Shown here: one piece after another, positions 1-8,135 of the stretch
Position numbering within the stretch: position 1 is the first letter of the stretch
How the letters are laid out: each line of letters begins with the position of its first letter
IMG/VR virus record: IMGVR_UViG_3300025645_000047
Coordinates: 26,571-90,570 of that record
Source: a virus
DNA: 64,000 bases
Reading direction: 5' to 3' (one strand)
Notes under the pieces: model-generated
What the model was told of the DNA's origin: nothing
The model's database searches: none
The model's input: only the letters and a program-made list of their open reading frames with translations
Made by a program: the position numbers and the translations under genes

Positions 1-2
1 GA

Positions 3-140
3 AAAGATCTTATAGATATAAATGGAGATGGATTAAAAGACGTTACAAGTAGTAAAAAAACTATGGCAAAGCTTAATGAATTATTGCCAGATGAATTTGA
101 ACTATGTATCATAAATGAATTTAAAGATGAGTCAAAATAA
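3..140 (+). CDS. C-terminal 45 codons of an unidentified protein (5' end outside window)
   Basis: An open frame runs in from the left edge and stops at TAA 138-140. The visible tail is hydrophilic and acidic (LIDINGDGLKDV near its start, ending in KDESK). It overlaps the holin gene that starts at 127, so the two are probably co-transcribed. Its position directly before holin and spanin-like genes makes a lysis protein such as an endolysin possible, but no catalytic motif is visible in this fragment, so no function is assigned. Confidence 0.6.
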   Translation, partial: KDLIDINGDGLKDVTSSKKTMAKLNELLPDEFELCIINEFKDESK

Positions 141-624
141 TGATAACCCAAAGTTAAAAAAAAATGGAGGCTCTGGCACTAATGTAGGTAATGCACTTAG
201 ATTCCTTGTTAAGCAAGGTAAAGAAGTAGCTCCTGAACTATTAGATCTTGCTGGAAGTCTTACGGGTATTAAACAATTAAACTCATTAGGAACGGCCATA
301 AGAGGTGACAAGAGCCTTAGTGAACCAGACAAAAGTATTCTTCTTCAAGAAATGGAGAATGATATGATTGAGATGGTTGAGGTTACCAAGCGTTTACAGA
401 TAGATAGTGAGCACGCTATTACTAGAATGATTAGACCTGTAAGCTATGCAGCTATGTTTGTTTTATTTATGTCTGTAGTATTACTAGATGGTAACTTAGG
501 AGCTTTTACAATAGATAAAGCATACGTACCTGTGATACAATCCTTATTTGGAACTATGACTATATTTTATTTTGGCTCAAGAGGTATTGAAAAAGTAATG
601 AAGACTCTTAAGAAATCAGAATGA
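127..624 (+). CDS. holin, GTA/3TM-holin-like (about 165 aa)
   Basis: The C-terminal half holds two hydrophobic segments (about residues 110-128 and 134-155) around a short loop, preceded by IRPVSYA. This is the look of the GTA-type 3TM holin family (PF11351 type). The N-terminal half is a soluble charged region rich in Asn, Lys and Glu. Such holins sit in the inner membrane and release or activate the lysis enzyme at the end of infection. I place the start at 127 (MSQNNDN) rather than 115; either overlaps the upstream stop. The next gene overlaps by ATGA. Family call is by pattern only. Confidence 0.7.
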   Translation: MSQNNDNPKLKKNGGSGTNVGNALRFLVKQGKEVAPELLDLAGSLTGIKQLNSLGTAIRGDKSLSEPDKSILLQEMENDMIEMVEVTKRLQIDSEHAITRMIRPVSYAAMFVLFMSVVLLDGNLGAFTIDKAYVPVIQSLFGTMTIFYFGSRGIEKVMKTLKKSE

Positions 625-830
625 GTAGGTTAGAAACCTTTCTTAAAGACAATATAATATTTGTTGTCACTTTTGTTTTTTCTTGTGGAATAATGTATTC
701 TGAAATTCAAAGCTTAAGAACTGTAGAAGATAGATTAGGCAAAAAAATTAAAGTAATATCACAAATGTCTGGTCAAATAAATGAATTAGAAAATAGAATA
801 ATTGTTTTAGAGACTACCAAGTGTAATTAG
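621..830 (+). CDS. small membrane-anchored coiled-coil protein, spanin-like (69 aa)
   Basis: The ATG overlaps the holin stop (ATGA at 621-624). One hydrophobic segment lies at residues 11-25 (IIFVVTFVFSCGIMY), followed by a heptad-rich region to about residue 64. A short N-terminal anchor with a periplasmic coiled coil, placed right after a holin, fits an inner-membrane spanin subunit (Rz/i-spanin type) that helps disrupt the outer membrane. No separate outer-membrane lipoprotein partner is seen beside it, so the call stays tentative. Confidence 0.45.
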   Translation: MSRLETFLKDNIIFVVTFVFSCGIMYSEIQSLRTVEDRLGKKIKVISQMSGQINELENRIIVLETTKCN

Positions 831-865
831 CTTATTAAATATTTTAGCTATAACATATAATAGCG

Positions 866-891
866 TTGACTTACATTATGTTATACTTTTG
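866..891 (+). promoter_or_regulatory. possible promoter for the capsid genes (weak)
   Basis: A TTG at 866-868 and TACTTTTG at 884-891 match the two boxes of a Bacteroidota promoter. The spacer is only 15 nt, against 20 nt at the three better examples in this window. An AGGAG-like stretch at 897-901 and a short A-rich leader then lead to the scaffold gene at 921. The only sizeable gap (90 nt) in the lysis-to-capsid stretch lies here. Confidence 0.3.
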
Positions 892-920
892 TTGAAGGAG
901 AATAATATAAAAATATTTCA

Positions 921-2060
921 ATGGAAGAATTAAATTTAGGAGATTTGAATTTTGACACGGACACTCTTCAGTTATTTGATGAGTCAACAGGAGTGCAAGA
1001 ACCAAAAGCAGACGGGACTACTCCTCCGTCAACAACAGTTGCAGATGCTGCAGTAGCTAATGTAACAAACGATACAAACACTGATGGTGAAGGTGATGAT
1101 CCAGTGGATCCAAACCTAGAGAGCGTAGCTGATCAGAGTAAAGACAAAAATCAAGTTCAGGCAGGTAAAACACCTAATGGAAAAGAAGGCAGCGATTCTT
1201 CCTCTCCTAAACTGAATGAGACTGAACAGCTTTATTCAAACTTAGCTGCCGAATTCAAAGCCAAAGGTATTTTACCTGAGCTTGATGATGTTTCTTCTAT
1301 AAAGTCTATGAAAGACATAGAAGAAGCAATTAAGAAATCAGTCGATTCTAGACTAACAGAACGACAGAAAGTTATTGAAGATGCACAGAAAGCTGGAGCA
1401 CCAATAACAGAGGTTTCTCAAAAAGTAGACACCATAGATAAACTTAAGCAGGTTACTCCTGAGTTTATTAGAGATGACAATAACATTCAGTTTAGAAAGA
1501 CTGCAATTGTTCAAGATTTCATTGAAAAAGGATATGGTGCTGAAAGAGCTGAAGCAATGGCTCAAAGAAGTATTGATGCTGGTACAGATATTGAAGATGC
1601 AGAATTTGCATTAGAGAGTCTTATTAAATCAGAAGAGGCTTCTTTAAAAATTATAATTGATAATGCAAAGGCTGGAGAAAAAGAAAGCCTAAATAACATT
1701 AAAGATTATATTGCTAAAACATCAGAAGTAATTCCTGGTATTGAATTAACTGATTCTCAAAAGGATGAGTTATACAATCAGATTACTACTGACTTAGGTA
1801 ATAAGGACAACGCATTTATGGTTGCCCAAAAAGCTGATCCAATTGGATCTAGAATTAAACTCGAAGCTTTATTTTACTTAACTGGTGGTCTAAAAGACTT
1901 TTCTATATTTGGAAACAAAGCAGAAAGTAAGATTACTAATAACATAGAAAATTTATTAAGAGGTGCTAATTTTACGCAAGAAGGTTCAGTAGATACTAAT
2001 GTAGCTGATGGAAATTCTAACTTTAAATTATCAGATCTTAAGGATTTAACAATAGAGTAA
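921..2060 (+). CDS. putative capsid scaffolding protein (379 aa)
   Basis: This is a hydrophilic acidic protein lying immediately before the major capsid gene, the usual place for a prohead scaffold. The first roughly 100 residues are low-complexity and rich in Asp, Thr, Ala and Val, hence probably disordered. The rest is predicted helical with many Glu/Lys heptads. No enzyme motif or membrane segment is visible. The call rests on position, composition and length; an internal head protein would look similar. Confidence 0.5.
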   Translation: MEELNLGDLNFDTDTLQLFDESTGVQEPKADGTTPPSTTVADAAVANVTNDTNTDGEGDDPVDPNLESVADQSKDKNQVQAGKTPNGKEGSDSSSPKLNETEQLYSNLAAEFKAKGILPELDDVSSIKSMKDIEEAIKKSVDSRLTERQKVIEDAQKAGAPITEVSQKVDTIDKLKQVTPEFIRDDNNIQFRKTAIVQDFIEKGYGAERAEAMAQRSIDAGTDIEDAEFALESLIKSEEASLKIIIDNAKAGEKESLNNIKDYIAKTSEVIPGIELTDSQKDELYNQITTDLGNKDNAFMVAQKADPIGSRIKLEALFYLTGGLKDFSIFGNKAESKITNNIENLLRGANFTQEGSVDTNVADGNSNFKLSDLKDLTIE

Positions 2061-2085
2061 ACAACTTTTTAAAAACAATTAAATT

Positions 2086-3585
2086 ATGCAATTAGGACGG
2101 TTCCAAGTAACTGACGCAAAAGCGTTTGCTGGTATGATTAATCCTGAAAACACATTAGGTGCTATCTGGAAAACATCTCCAACAAAGATTAATGATGCTA
2201 TGATCAAATTGTTAGCAATCAATAGAGGTAAGTCTCTAGAGAACATGCTAGCTAAATTTGAGACTAAGCAAGTAGAGAATGACAATGAGTTCTATTGGGA
2301 GCTTATAGGCTCTTCTCGTAGAAACATTCCATTAGTGGAAGCTTCTTTCAAAGGTGCAACTGTTACAGGTAGTGACAACAACATTGGAGAAGGTGGCCAA
2401 GAATTTGAATTAACATTTGACGAGCAGTGGTTCTTCAAAGGTGAATTGATTGTTGGTGAAAAAAATGAAGTGTATCCAATTAGACTATTAGATGATGGTT
2501 ATCCATCAGGAAGTCAGTGGGTTCATACTGCAGAAATTGCAGGTTCAGATCGTTCAGGTATCCCTGGTTCTGAATTGGTAGCTGGAAAAAGATTTACTGA
2601 AGAGTTCGCTCCTGTAGGTAAAGGTTTATCTCGTGAAGTAGGTGGAATTCGTAGAGTTACTCCTGTCGCTATGAGAGGTGAGTTAACTACTATTCGTATT
2701 GACCACAAACTTCCAGGTGATGCTACAAACAAGCAAGTTGTAATGGGTCTTCCTGTTATTGACAAGGCTGGTAACAAAAAAGTATTTGGTGCATTATCAT
2801 TATACGAGGATTGGTTAGTAGAGCAAGAATTTTCTCTTTACAAAAACAAATTCCTTATGTATGGTAAGACAAACAGAACTTCTGATGGTCAGTACCATAA
2901 CAAAGATGTTTCTGGACGTAGTATCAAAATTGGATCAGGTATCCGTGAGCAAATGGAGCAATCTAACACTTACTTCTACAATGATTTCTCAATTGAGTTA
3001 TTAGAAGAAATCCTTTTCGGATTATCAGAAGGTAAGTTAGGATTCAACCAACGTGTTTTCATTCTTCGTACAGGAGAAAGAGGAGCTGCAGAATTCCACA
3101 AAGCTGTCTTACAGACAACTTCAGGATGGTCAGCTAACATGAGTACTCCAGGAACTAACCCTGCAACTGTAAAAAGCACTAGCTCTGAGTTACATAGTAA
3201 CGCAATGGCTGCTGGATTCCAGTTCGTAGAGTATATGGCTCCAAACGGTGTAACTGTTAAGTTAGAAGTAGATGATTTCTATGATGATAAAATTCGTAAC
3301 ACAATCAAGATCCCTGGATCTAATGGTGTAGCTGAATCTTACAGATTTGATATCTTTTACATGGGTACTATGGAAGATCCAAACATCCAAAAAGTACAAG
3401 TTAAAGGTAAGGAAGAGTACCGTGGATATCAGTATGGTTTCAGAAATCCTTTTACAGGAGCTGTAAACAACGAGAACATGGGAACTTTAGAGGACAGTGG
3501 AACTATCACCAAATGGTGTCAGTTAGGAGTTGTGGTTTATGACCCAAGTCGTACCGCTTCAATCATCCCTTACGTATTAGCGTAA
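2086..3585 (+). CDS. major capsid protein (499 aa)
   Basis: The length (about 500 residues), the position after a scaffold-like gene and a strong terminator directly behind the stop fit the major capsid protein of a crAss-like phage (HK97 fold expected). The coding sequence uses CGT for arginine and C-ending codons far more than neighbouring genes, which favour AGA. That is a sign of very high expression. The A-rich leader has no Shine-Dalgarno site. The identification is by context and general resemblance to crAss-like capsid proteins and was not checked by search; another abundant virion protein (5497-6465) is the only rival. Confidence 0.75.
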   Translation: MQLGRFQVTDAKAFAGMINPENTLGAIWKTSPTKINDAMIKLLAINRGKSLENMLAKFETKQVENDNEFYWELIGSSRRNIPLVEASFKGATVTGSDNNIGEGGQEFELTFDEQWFFKGELIVGEKNEVYPIRLLDDGYPSGSQWVHTAEIAGSDRSGIPGSELVAGKRFTEEFAPVGKGLSREVGGIRRVTPVAMRGELTTIRIDHKLPGDATNKQVVMGLPVIDKAGNKKVFGALSLYEDWLVEQEFSLYKNKFLMYGKTNRTSDGQYHNKDVSGRSIKIGSGIREQMEQSNTYFYNDFSIELLEEILFGLSEGKLGFNQRVFILRTGERGAAEFHKAVLQTTSGWSANMSTPGTNPATVKSTSSELHSNAMAAGFQFVEYMAPNGVTVKLEVDDFYDDKIRNTIKIPGSNGVAESYRFDIFYMGTMEDPNIQKVQVKGKEEYRGYQYGFRNPFTGAVNNENMGTLEDSGTITKWCQLGVVVYDPSRTASIIPYVLA

Positions 3586-3598
3586 TTGATAAAGACTT

Positions 3599-3634
3599 AA
3601 TTACCCTCGTTTGTTCGATGAGGGTAATTATTTT
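3599..3634 (+). terminator. intrinsic terminator after the major capsid gene
   Basis: AATTACCCTC (3599-3608) pairs perfectly with GAGGGTAATT (3620-3629) around an 11-nt loop and is followed by ATTTTAAA. It begins 14 nt after the capsid stop and would limit read-through, giving the capsid gene a higher transcript level than its downstream neighbours. Confidence 0.8.
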
Positions 3635-3644
3635 AAAGTAACAG

Positions 3645-3669
3645 TTGGGAGATCTGTAAACACTCCCAA
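3645..3669 (+). promoter_or_regulatory. hairpin in the leader of the 3703 gene
   Basis: TTGGGAG (3645-3651) can pair with CTCCCAA (3663-3669) around an 11-nt loop. It lies between the capsid terminator and the next start codon, and a purine-rich AAGGAAGGAAG stretch follows at about 3675. It may be a processing or stability element; no promoter box is visible between the terminator and this gene. Confidence 0.4.
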
Positions 3670-3702
3670 ACATAAGGAAGGAAGAATCATAAATAAGATA
3701 AC

Positions 3703-4605
3703 ATGGCAACAGCTAAAAAAAGTGCAGCTTCAAATGAATCTGCAAAACAAATAAGAACTGATTTCTTAGAAGATAGGATAGTATCAGTAAAGCATATTCC
3801 AAATGAGACAAATGGAATTAAAGATATTAAGCACGTAGCATACGGAGGCTTATTGAATGGAGCAGAGGTAGCAATACCAGCACCAACAATGGATAATGGG
3901 AAGATGAAAAATCTTCTTACCAATGTAGAGAAAGAAGGATTAGAGCACGTATTGAATGGGGTTGACTTATCAATATACGGGCCATTCTGGAAAACTGGAG
4001 GAGATGCATATAGCATGGGTATTCTTCCTATATACTTAGGTAAAGATGAATTAAGATTAGACTTGTCTGATCCTTATGATTACATCAAGTACAAAGTGTT
4101 ATTAGCATGTCCAGTAGTTGCAAACACTCTTGATGAGATTAAGCACAGGGCTACTAACAAATTTGTACTAACATCAGCTTCTGAGCAAATGGCTAAAGAA
4201 ATTGATAAAGTTGGAAACAAAGTACAAGCATACAAGTTGTATGTAAAGTATGAAGAAGACAAAGAAATATTAAGATACACTTTAAGAAACCTTGGTAGAA
4301 ATACTAACAGATCTCATAAGCTAGATTTCTTGCAGTCTGAATTACATAAAGAACTTGAGAAGAACCCAAGTTTACTTTGTTCTATTATGGGTGATGATTT
4401 TCTAAAAATGAAAGTGTTGTTAGAATCTTGTTACGAATTTGGAGCAATTAATAAAGTAGAGAAGAAGTTTTATACTTTAGATGATGAGCCTATTTCTGAT
4501 GGAGATGCTCCAATCCTACAAACTGCTGCTGAATTTTTAGCATCTAATTTAGGACAAGAAATGAGGTTAGCATTGCAAGCAAAGCTTAAGCATAACTTAA
4601 AGTAG
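3703..4605 (+). CDS. virion structural protein, unidentified (300 aa)
   Basis: This soluble mixed alpha/beta protein has no signal, membrane segment or catalytic motif that I recognise. The N-terminus is Lys/Ala-rich (MATAKKSAASN). It lies between the capsid gene and a connector-like gene, ends in TAG 10 nt before the next start, and is probably co-translated with it. Position suggests a head-completion or head-vertex protein, as in the block after the capsid gene of crAss-like phages. The function is inferred from context only. Confidence 0.55.
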   Translation: MATAKKSAASNESAKQIRTDFLEDRIVSVKHIPNETNGIKDIKHVAYGGLLNGAEVAIPAPTMDNGKMKNLLTNVEKEGLEHVLNGVDLSIYGPFWKTGGDAYSMGILPIYLGKDELRLDLSDPYDYIKYKVLLACPVVANTLDEIKHRATNKFVLTSASEQMAKEIDKVGNKVQAYKLYVKYEEDKEILRYTLRNLGRNTNRSHKLDFLQSELHKELEKNPSLLCSIMGDDFLKMKVLLESCYEFGAINKVEKKFYTLDDEPISDGDAPILQTAAEFLASNLGQEMRLALQAKLKHNLK

Positions 4606-4615
4606 GATATAGACA

Positions 4616-5398
4616 ATGACTGCATCAGAAACAAAAGAAGAGTTTAATTTAAGATATAACAATGCACTGGAAGGTGCACCTGGTTTAGACACTTTTGAAA
4701 TAAGTTCTTACTTAACTATTGCACAAGAGCAATTTGTAAAGCTTATGTATGATGCGTCAAAAGATCCTGCTAATTCTTTTGAACTTCACGAGAGAGCTCG
4801 TAGATCATTAAATGAGTTGGTTGTAAACGAGAAGGTAACACTTCCGGTTGCGTCTGCTAGAGGATTAGTTGATGAGTCGGTATTTTATGAGATAGGTGCA
4901 GGTGGTGGTATTCAAGCTGCTGAGGTTAGAACTCCAATGTATATTGTTTTAGAGACAGTAAGGATAGATGTTAAACGAGGTAGTAATGAAGAGTTTAATT
5001 ACTCAAACAGAGTAATACCTGTATTGCCAACAACTCATGATGAGTTTATGATTAACTATAGAAATCCATTTAGAAAGCCAAACAATAATAAAGTATGGCG
5101 TGTAGATCTTTCTAAAGAAAACTCTAAGACTACTGTAGAATTAGTAGCAACAGTGGCTATTAAGGAATACAATGTCCGATATATTGCTTATCCTTTTCCT
5201 ATCATAGTGGAAAACTTAAGTACAGCTGAGGATACTGCTGGACTTGGATTGTCAATTAATGGTAAGGTAGCACAAGCTGCATGTCAGTTAAATGAGGCAG
5301 CTCAAAGAGAGATAATTAACATTGCTGTAGAAAATGCAGTTCTAGATTATAGAGACGGAACTTTACAGTCTAGAATGTCATTAGACGCAAGAGTATAA
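4616..5398 (+). CDS. putative head-tail connector / ring protein (260 aa)
   Basis: An N-terminal helical part (about residues 1-75, with IAQEQFVKLMYD) is followed by a beta-rich middle and a C-terminal segment with YPFPIIVENL and a long helix (residues 225-250). This layout resembles the head-tail joining or ring proteins encoded after the capsid gene in crAss-like phages. It follows the 300-aa structural gene by 10 nt. I see no enzymatic motif. Moderate confidence in 'virion connector', low in the exact ring position. Confidence 0.5.
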   Translation: MTASETKEEFNLRYNNALEGAPGLDTFEISSYLTIAQEQFVKLMYDASKDPANSFELHERARRSLNELVVNEKVTLPVASARGLVDESVFYEIGAGGGIQAAEVRTPMYIVLETVRIDVKRGSNEEFNYSNRVIPVLPTTHDEFMINYRNPFRKPNNNKVWRVDLSKENSKTTVELVATVAIKEYNVRYIAYPFPIIVENLSTAEDTAGLGLSINGKVAQAACQLNEAAQREIINIAVENAVLDYRDGTLQSRMSLDARV

Positions 5399-5420
5399 TA
5401 AATTAAAAAATATTAGGAGG

Positions 5421-5463
5421 TTTGATACGTCCACCTTATATTTACATAAACGATTGTATCAAA
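5421..5463 (+). promoter_or_regulatory. inverted repeat in the leader of the 5497 gene
   Basis: TTTGATAC (5421-5428) and GTATCAAA (5456-5463) form a perfect 8-bp inverted repeat 27 nt apart, just after an AGGAGG at 5415-5420. It lies in the 98-nt gap ahead of the second strongly biased virion gene. It could be an operator, an mRNA stability hairpin or a processing site; no poly-T follows, so it is not a typical terminator. Confidence 0.45.
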
Positions 5464-5496
5464 AACAATTTATATTAATTAAACACAATTTTTATT

Positions 5497-6465
5497 ATGG
5501 GATTAGCCGGTCAAAATCAGGTTAGACACATGTACGTAGGTGCTCCAGTAGACGTAGCAACTGTAGCTTTATTAAAAGCTGAAGCTGTAAATAGCTTGCA
5601 ACTTTTAGGAGCAACAGGTGAAGCAGTAGCAGCTGGAAAAGCTTTTAAAATGTACCAAAAGGATGCACTAGGAAACATTATCTCTAGTGATACCATTAAG
5701 CCAGATAATGTAACTCATGTAGCATCAGTAGCTTACCAAGCTGCAACAGACAAAGCTGTAACAATTTCTGCTTTAACAGTAGACGTTAACAGTCTTTATA
5801 CTGTATCTATCGAGATAGTAGGACATGGTTCTTTGTCTCCAGAAGACACTTACCTAAAGCAAGCTTTTTACAAAGCAGTTGCAGGTGATGATCAAGAAGC
5901 TATCGTTGATGGTTTAATTGCATCTTTGAATCGTAACTTTTCTCGTGAGATTGGAGCAACAGCAACAAGCAACCCTGCATTTGCATTTAGCAAAACTGGA
6001 ACTGGAGCTGCAGCAGCTTTAGTAGTTACAGGTAAAGCTCAATCAGCAGGATTTGATGGAAACAAAAAGACTCGTGTATACGATGCTTTTGAAGTAGATA
6101 TCAAATGTGAAACTTATCCAACTGTAGCAGTTACTACTCCAGCATTTGCAGGTGTAGGAACAGGATTCCAAATTGTTGAGATGGAATACTTCCTTCTTGG
6201 TGAAAGAGGAGATGCTTACAGAACTAATGGTTACCCGTTCAACCTAGTTGGGCCAGACCTAGTTTCTAACGCAGCTGGAACTTACAACATCATTGAGATT
6301 GTTTATTTTGATGAAGGTAGAGATGAAGCTAAGAAGTCTAAGAAAGGTTTAACTATCGTTGCACCATTCACTAACTTAGCAGGTAATGCAGCTTTAAACA
6401 CTGTAATTGCAGATCTTAATACTATATTAGGAGCAGGTTCAGTAGACGCACTAGCAGAAGCATAG
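5497..6465 (+). CDS. abundant virion protein, auxiliary capsid or tail-tube-like (322 aa)
   Basis: This Ala/Val/Thr-rich, beta-rich protein has no signal peptide or membrane segment. Like the capsid gene it uses CGT and C-ending codons more than its neighbours, has its own leader (inverted repeat 5421-5463) and ends at a strong terminator. It was therefore probably selected for high expression. In crAss-like phages an auxiliary capsid protein is encoded a few genes after the major capsid protein, which fits. A head-decoration or tube protein is equally possible by sequence; I see no decisive motif. Confidence 0.55.
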   Translation: MGLAGQNQVRHMYVGAPVDVATVALLKAEAVNSLQLLGATGEAVAAGKAFKMYQKDALGNIISSDTIKPDNVTHVASVAYQAATDKAVTISALTVDVNSLYTVSIEIVGHGSLSPEDTYLKQAFYKAVAGDDQEAIVDGLIASLNRNFSREIGATATSNPAFAFSKTGTGAAAALVVTGKAQSAGFDGNKKTRVYDAFEVDIKCETYPTVAVTTPAFAGVGTGFQIVEMEYFLLGERGDAYRTNGYPFNLVGPDLVSNAAGTYNIIEIVYFDEGRDEAKKSKKGLTIVAPFTNLAGNAALNTVIADLNTILGAGSVDALAEA

Positions 6466-6490
6466 TAGTCTAAACTAAACTAAAATTACC

Positions 6491-6528
6491 AAAGGGACTG
6501 GAATTTAATTTTCCCAGTCCCTTTTTTT
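6491..6528 (+). terminator. intrinsic terminator after the 322-aa virion gene
   Basis: AAAGGGACTGG (6491-6501) pairs with CCAGTCCCTTT (6514-6524) around a 12-nt loop, and the T run continues beyond the stem. This is the strongest classical terminator in the rightward half. The arm AAAGGGACTG recurs in the leftward terminator at 50,471-50,500. Confidence 0.88.
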
Positions 6529-6553
6529 TATTCATTATAACAAAAAAAACATT

Positions 6554-7135
6554 ATGTCAATAACAGTAAATACATTTATGGTCTCTAATGACCTTAGTAC
6601 TATACAGCTTGACGTAGAAGTAACTGCTGGCCAAGTTGTAGATAATTTACTACTATGGGATCAGGATACCTACAAGAACCCAGCTACTGCGGTAAGTCTA
6701 ACATCTTTAATTTCTGGTGCTAGCAATGTTGAGAGTATTGAAATTACAGCAGCACAAGCAGGTGTTTCATCTTTTAGTGGTATTTATTTTCTACAAATAG
6801 AAACAGATGACGAAGAGGCTATTGTTGTAGCTACATTTAATCTAACACAATACTATATAATTCAAGCTAAGCTTATTGCAAACATTGACTTGTCTTGCTT
6901 AAACTGTAATGGCAACTTTCAGAATGCAATCTTATTTGACATGTACTTGGAAGCAACTAAACAGTCATTAGTACTTGGAAGATTCCAAGATGCTATTGAC
7001 AATCTAAAAAAATTAATAATCACAGTAGACACATCTGATTGTGACACTTGTAATGATATAGAGCCATTGGTTTCAACGGCAGGAAATATTGTATCAGTAG
7101 GTGTTATAGATTGCTTACTTACAGAAACACCTTAA
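6554..7135 (+). CDS. unidentified virion-associated protein (193 aa)
   Basis: The N-terminal half (about residues 1-105) is beta-rich and Ig-like in character. The C-terminal half is helical and flanked by two cysteine pairs, CLNC (about 116-119) and CDTC (about 162-167), which could bind zinc or form a disulphide-clamped helical module. It is followed after 1 nt by the first adhesion-type protein, so the two are likely translated together and may form one surface structure. No family name is assigned. Confidence 0.5.
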   Translation: MSITVNTFMVSNDLSTIQLDVEVTAGQVVDNLLLWDQDTYKNPATAVSLTSLISGASNVESIEITAAQAGVSSFSGIYFLQIETDDEEAIVVATFNLTQYYIIQAKLIANIDLSCLNCNGNFQNAILFDMYLEATKQSLVLGRFQDAIDNLKKLIITVDTSDCDTCNDIEPLVSTAGNIVSVGVIDCLLTETP

Positions 7136-7136
7136 G

Positions 7137-8117
7137 ATGAAAGAAAAAGATGCGAGAATATTTGTCACATCAGTATCTAATGCTTCTAAAAGGTTAGAGT
7201 ATTATGGTGATGCACAAATAGAAGGAATAACTTTACTTAAGTTAATATATAAGTATGCAAGTTATTGTACAACATATAAGCAGCTACAACGCCTTAACTC
7301 TATGGTTTCAACACTACAGACCACTGATCATTTAATATGCATGGAGTATCAAGCACTTCCTGCTTACAATGTGCCTTTAAGCGGAACAGGAGAAGTAGTG
7401 ATAGGTGCAGGAAGCCCTAATCAGCCTCCTACACTTGGAGATATATCAATAACTCTTCTTGAAGGAATAACTGCGTTTGGATTTGCAGATGTAGTGTTGT
7501 ATGAAAATTATGTAGATGATGCTGGTGGTTCTCCATCAGGCTTTGTAATAAAAACACTTCCTGCTAACGGAGGATTATATTATGGTAATGAGATAGTAAC
7601 TTTAAATACTATATTGCCTATTTCTGCTTTCTTAATATTTGAAAGATATCCAGATGGAATATCAGGAGTGGATGATGCATATGTAACTACGTTTACATTT
7701 TCAGCATTTGATGACAACACACAACTTCCACTTGAATCTAACATAGCAACAGTAACAGTCAATGTAGACGCATTAGGAGTAACAAATGAACCAGCAACAG
7801 TGGGAGATAGAGCACAGTATTCAGACAACAGAGCTACAACAGTATTTACAGTAGCTGATTTTACAGTTAATGCAATAGCACCATACTTTGATCCAGAAGG
7901 AAATGATCTTGATGCAATTCGTATTGATGAGGTGTCAGACGCTAACACTGGAGTTTATTATTTCTTTGATGCTGAAGTAACTGTAGGACAAGTTATAACC
8001 AATGCAGAAATAGCTGCAGGTGCTTTTTATCACGTTGCAGCAGATCAGAATGAAATATCAACAGACACGTTTGAGGCAAGTGTAAGAGACACTGGCTCTA
8101 TGATATGGGTAAGTTAA
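7137..8117 (+). CDS. cadherin/Ig-like repeat virion protein, helical N-terminus (326 aa)
   Basis: The first roughly 80 residues are helical. From about residue 97 there are two beta-sandwich units of a cadherin-like or tandem-95-like kind. The second carries the landmarks FTVADFT, YFDPEGNDLD and a terminal DTGS. Such repeats usually form extended calcium-binding rods for surface attachment. The same landmarks occur in the next protein (8136-8876). The chain ends a few residues after DTGS, inside what would be the last strand of a longer unit. Confidence 0.6.
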   Translation: MKEKDARIFVTSVSNASKRLEYYGDAQIEGITLLKLIYKYASYCTTYKQLQRLNSMVSTLQTTDHLICMEYQALPAYNVPLSGTGEVVIGAGSPNQPPTLGDISITLLEGITAFGFADVVLYENYVDDAGGSPSGFVIKTLPANGGLYYGNEIVTLNTILPISAFLIFERYPDGISGVDDAYVTTFTFSAFDDNTQLPLESNIATVTVNVDALGVTNEPATVGDRAQYSDNRATTVFTVADFTVNAIAPYFDPEGNDLDAIRIDEVSDANTGVYYFFDAEVTVGQVITNAEIAAGAFYHVAADQNEISTDTFEASVRDTGSMIWVS

Positions 8118-8135
8118 TTTAAAACAAATAAAATA

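Noticed and set aside
866-887. Sigma-70-like promoter TTGACT...TATACT
   Set aside because: The spacing between the boxes is only about 10 nt; a weak Bacteroidota-type reading is kept instead at low confidence.
4600-4616. Recoded TAG stop, as in some crAss-like phages
   Set aside because: TAG at the end of the 300-aa gene is followed after 10 nt by a good start, and other TAG, TGA and TAA stops behave normally.
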